This document shows positions 38,123 through 38,155 of a DNA stretch of 38,155 nt, piece after piece. A program made the position numbers and the translations under genes. The stretch is from SHZI01 sp963698405. GTDB lineage: Bacteria; Pseudomonadota; Gammaproteobacteria; Steroidobacterales; GCA-2729495. The DNA lies in assembly GCA_963698405.1 (NCBI GenBank), contig CAVOQT010000016.1, forward strand, positions 1 through 38,155. The letters run 5' to 3'. Each line of letters starts with the position of its first letter. The first letter of the stretch is position 1. Under the pieces are notes generated by a model. It had not been told where the DNA came from. It saw nothing but the letters and a program-made list of their open reading frames with translations, and did no database searches.

Positions 38123-38155
38123 ATATCAACTTCGCCGAACACGCCACCAGTCATG
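38119..38155 (+). CDS. Possible start of a third module gene, cut by the window end
   Basis: A GTG at 38119 overlaps the nucleotidyltransferase stop as GTGA and opens a frame MNINFAEHATSH to the last base. Overlapping starts are already used by the two genes before it, so a third co-translated gene is plausible. Only 12 codons are visible, so this is weak. Confidence 0.3.
   Translation, partial: MNINFAEHATSH

Overview
The window reads as chromosomal DNA of a GC-rich (about 60% by eye) Gammaproteobacterium, possibly near the Nevskiales, Steroidobacterales or Xanthomonadales. The pointers are a PhoP/PhoQ-type two-component pair, a carbonic anhydrase with Escherichia coli Can numbering, IlvI/IlvH, GlpD, TonB and SYLF proteins, VPxPA- and GlyGly-type C-terminal sorting tails, and REP-like palindromes of the GTAGGAGCGGCTTCAGCC type. 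No rRNA, tRNA, CRISPR array, transposase or integrase was seen. The lineage is inference.

Layout. 1-8.4 kb: a zinc-ribbon methyltransferase; a minus-strand PepSY/PhoP-like/PhoQ-like sensory operon; a beta-carbonic anhydrase; and a three-subunit molybdenum hydroxylase whose FAD subunit carries the four-cysteine insert of 4-hydroxybenzoyl-CoA reductase. 8.5-11.7 kb: a SYLF lipid-binding protein, a small unknown protein and a TonB-dependent receptor. 11.7-18.9 kb is a cell-surface region. A LapG-like periplasmic protease overlaps a membrane HD-GYP protein that has lost its metal ligands. Divergent from these are a Slam-type outer-membrane exporter, its broken probable cargo gene behind a consensus CRP-type site, a VPLPA-CTERM protein and an L,D-transpeptidase. 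18.9-21.1 kb: isocitrate dehydrogenase, a 27-bp perfect inverted repeat, and a membrane-anchored JAMM/MPN protein.

21.1-30.8 kb is metabolic: a minus-strand run ilvH-proB-proA-glpD-outer membrane protein-recQ, with the acetolactate synthase large subunit divergent from its small subunit. 30.8-35.6 kb is accessory. It holds an NHL-propeller plus 23-residue-repeat surface protein with a frameshifted sorting tail, a fossil of another CTERM gene, a RelE/ParE-type toxin-antitoxin pair, a lone antitoxin and an AT-richer hypothetical gene. Three copies of a 25-bp repeat divide this block and REP-like elements bound it. 35.6-38.2 kb: an aldehyde dehydrogenase, then a winged-helix/nucleotidyltransferase pair that reads off the end of the window.

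The strongest candidate for something undescribed is the LapG-like protease coupled to a degenerate HD-GYP membrane protein. It sits where lapD normally sits and may be a c-di-GMP receptor built on a different scaffold. The repeat-delimited module array and the membrane JAMM protein are next.
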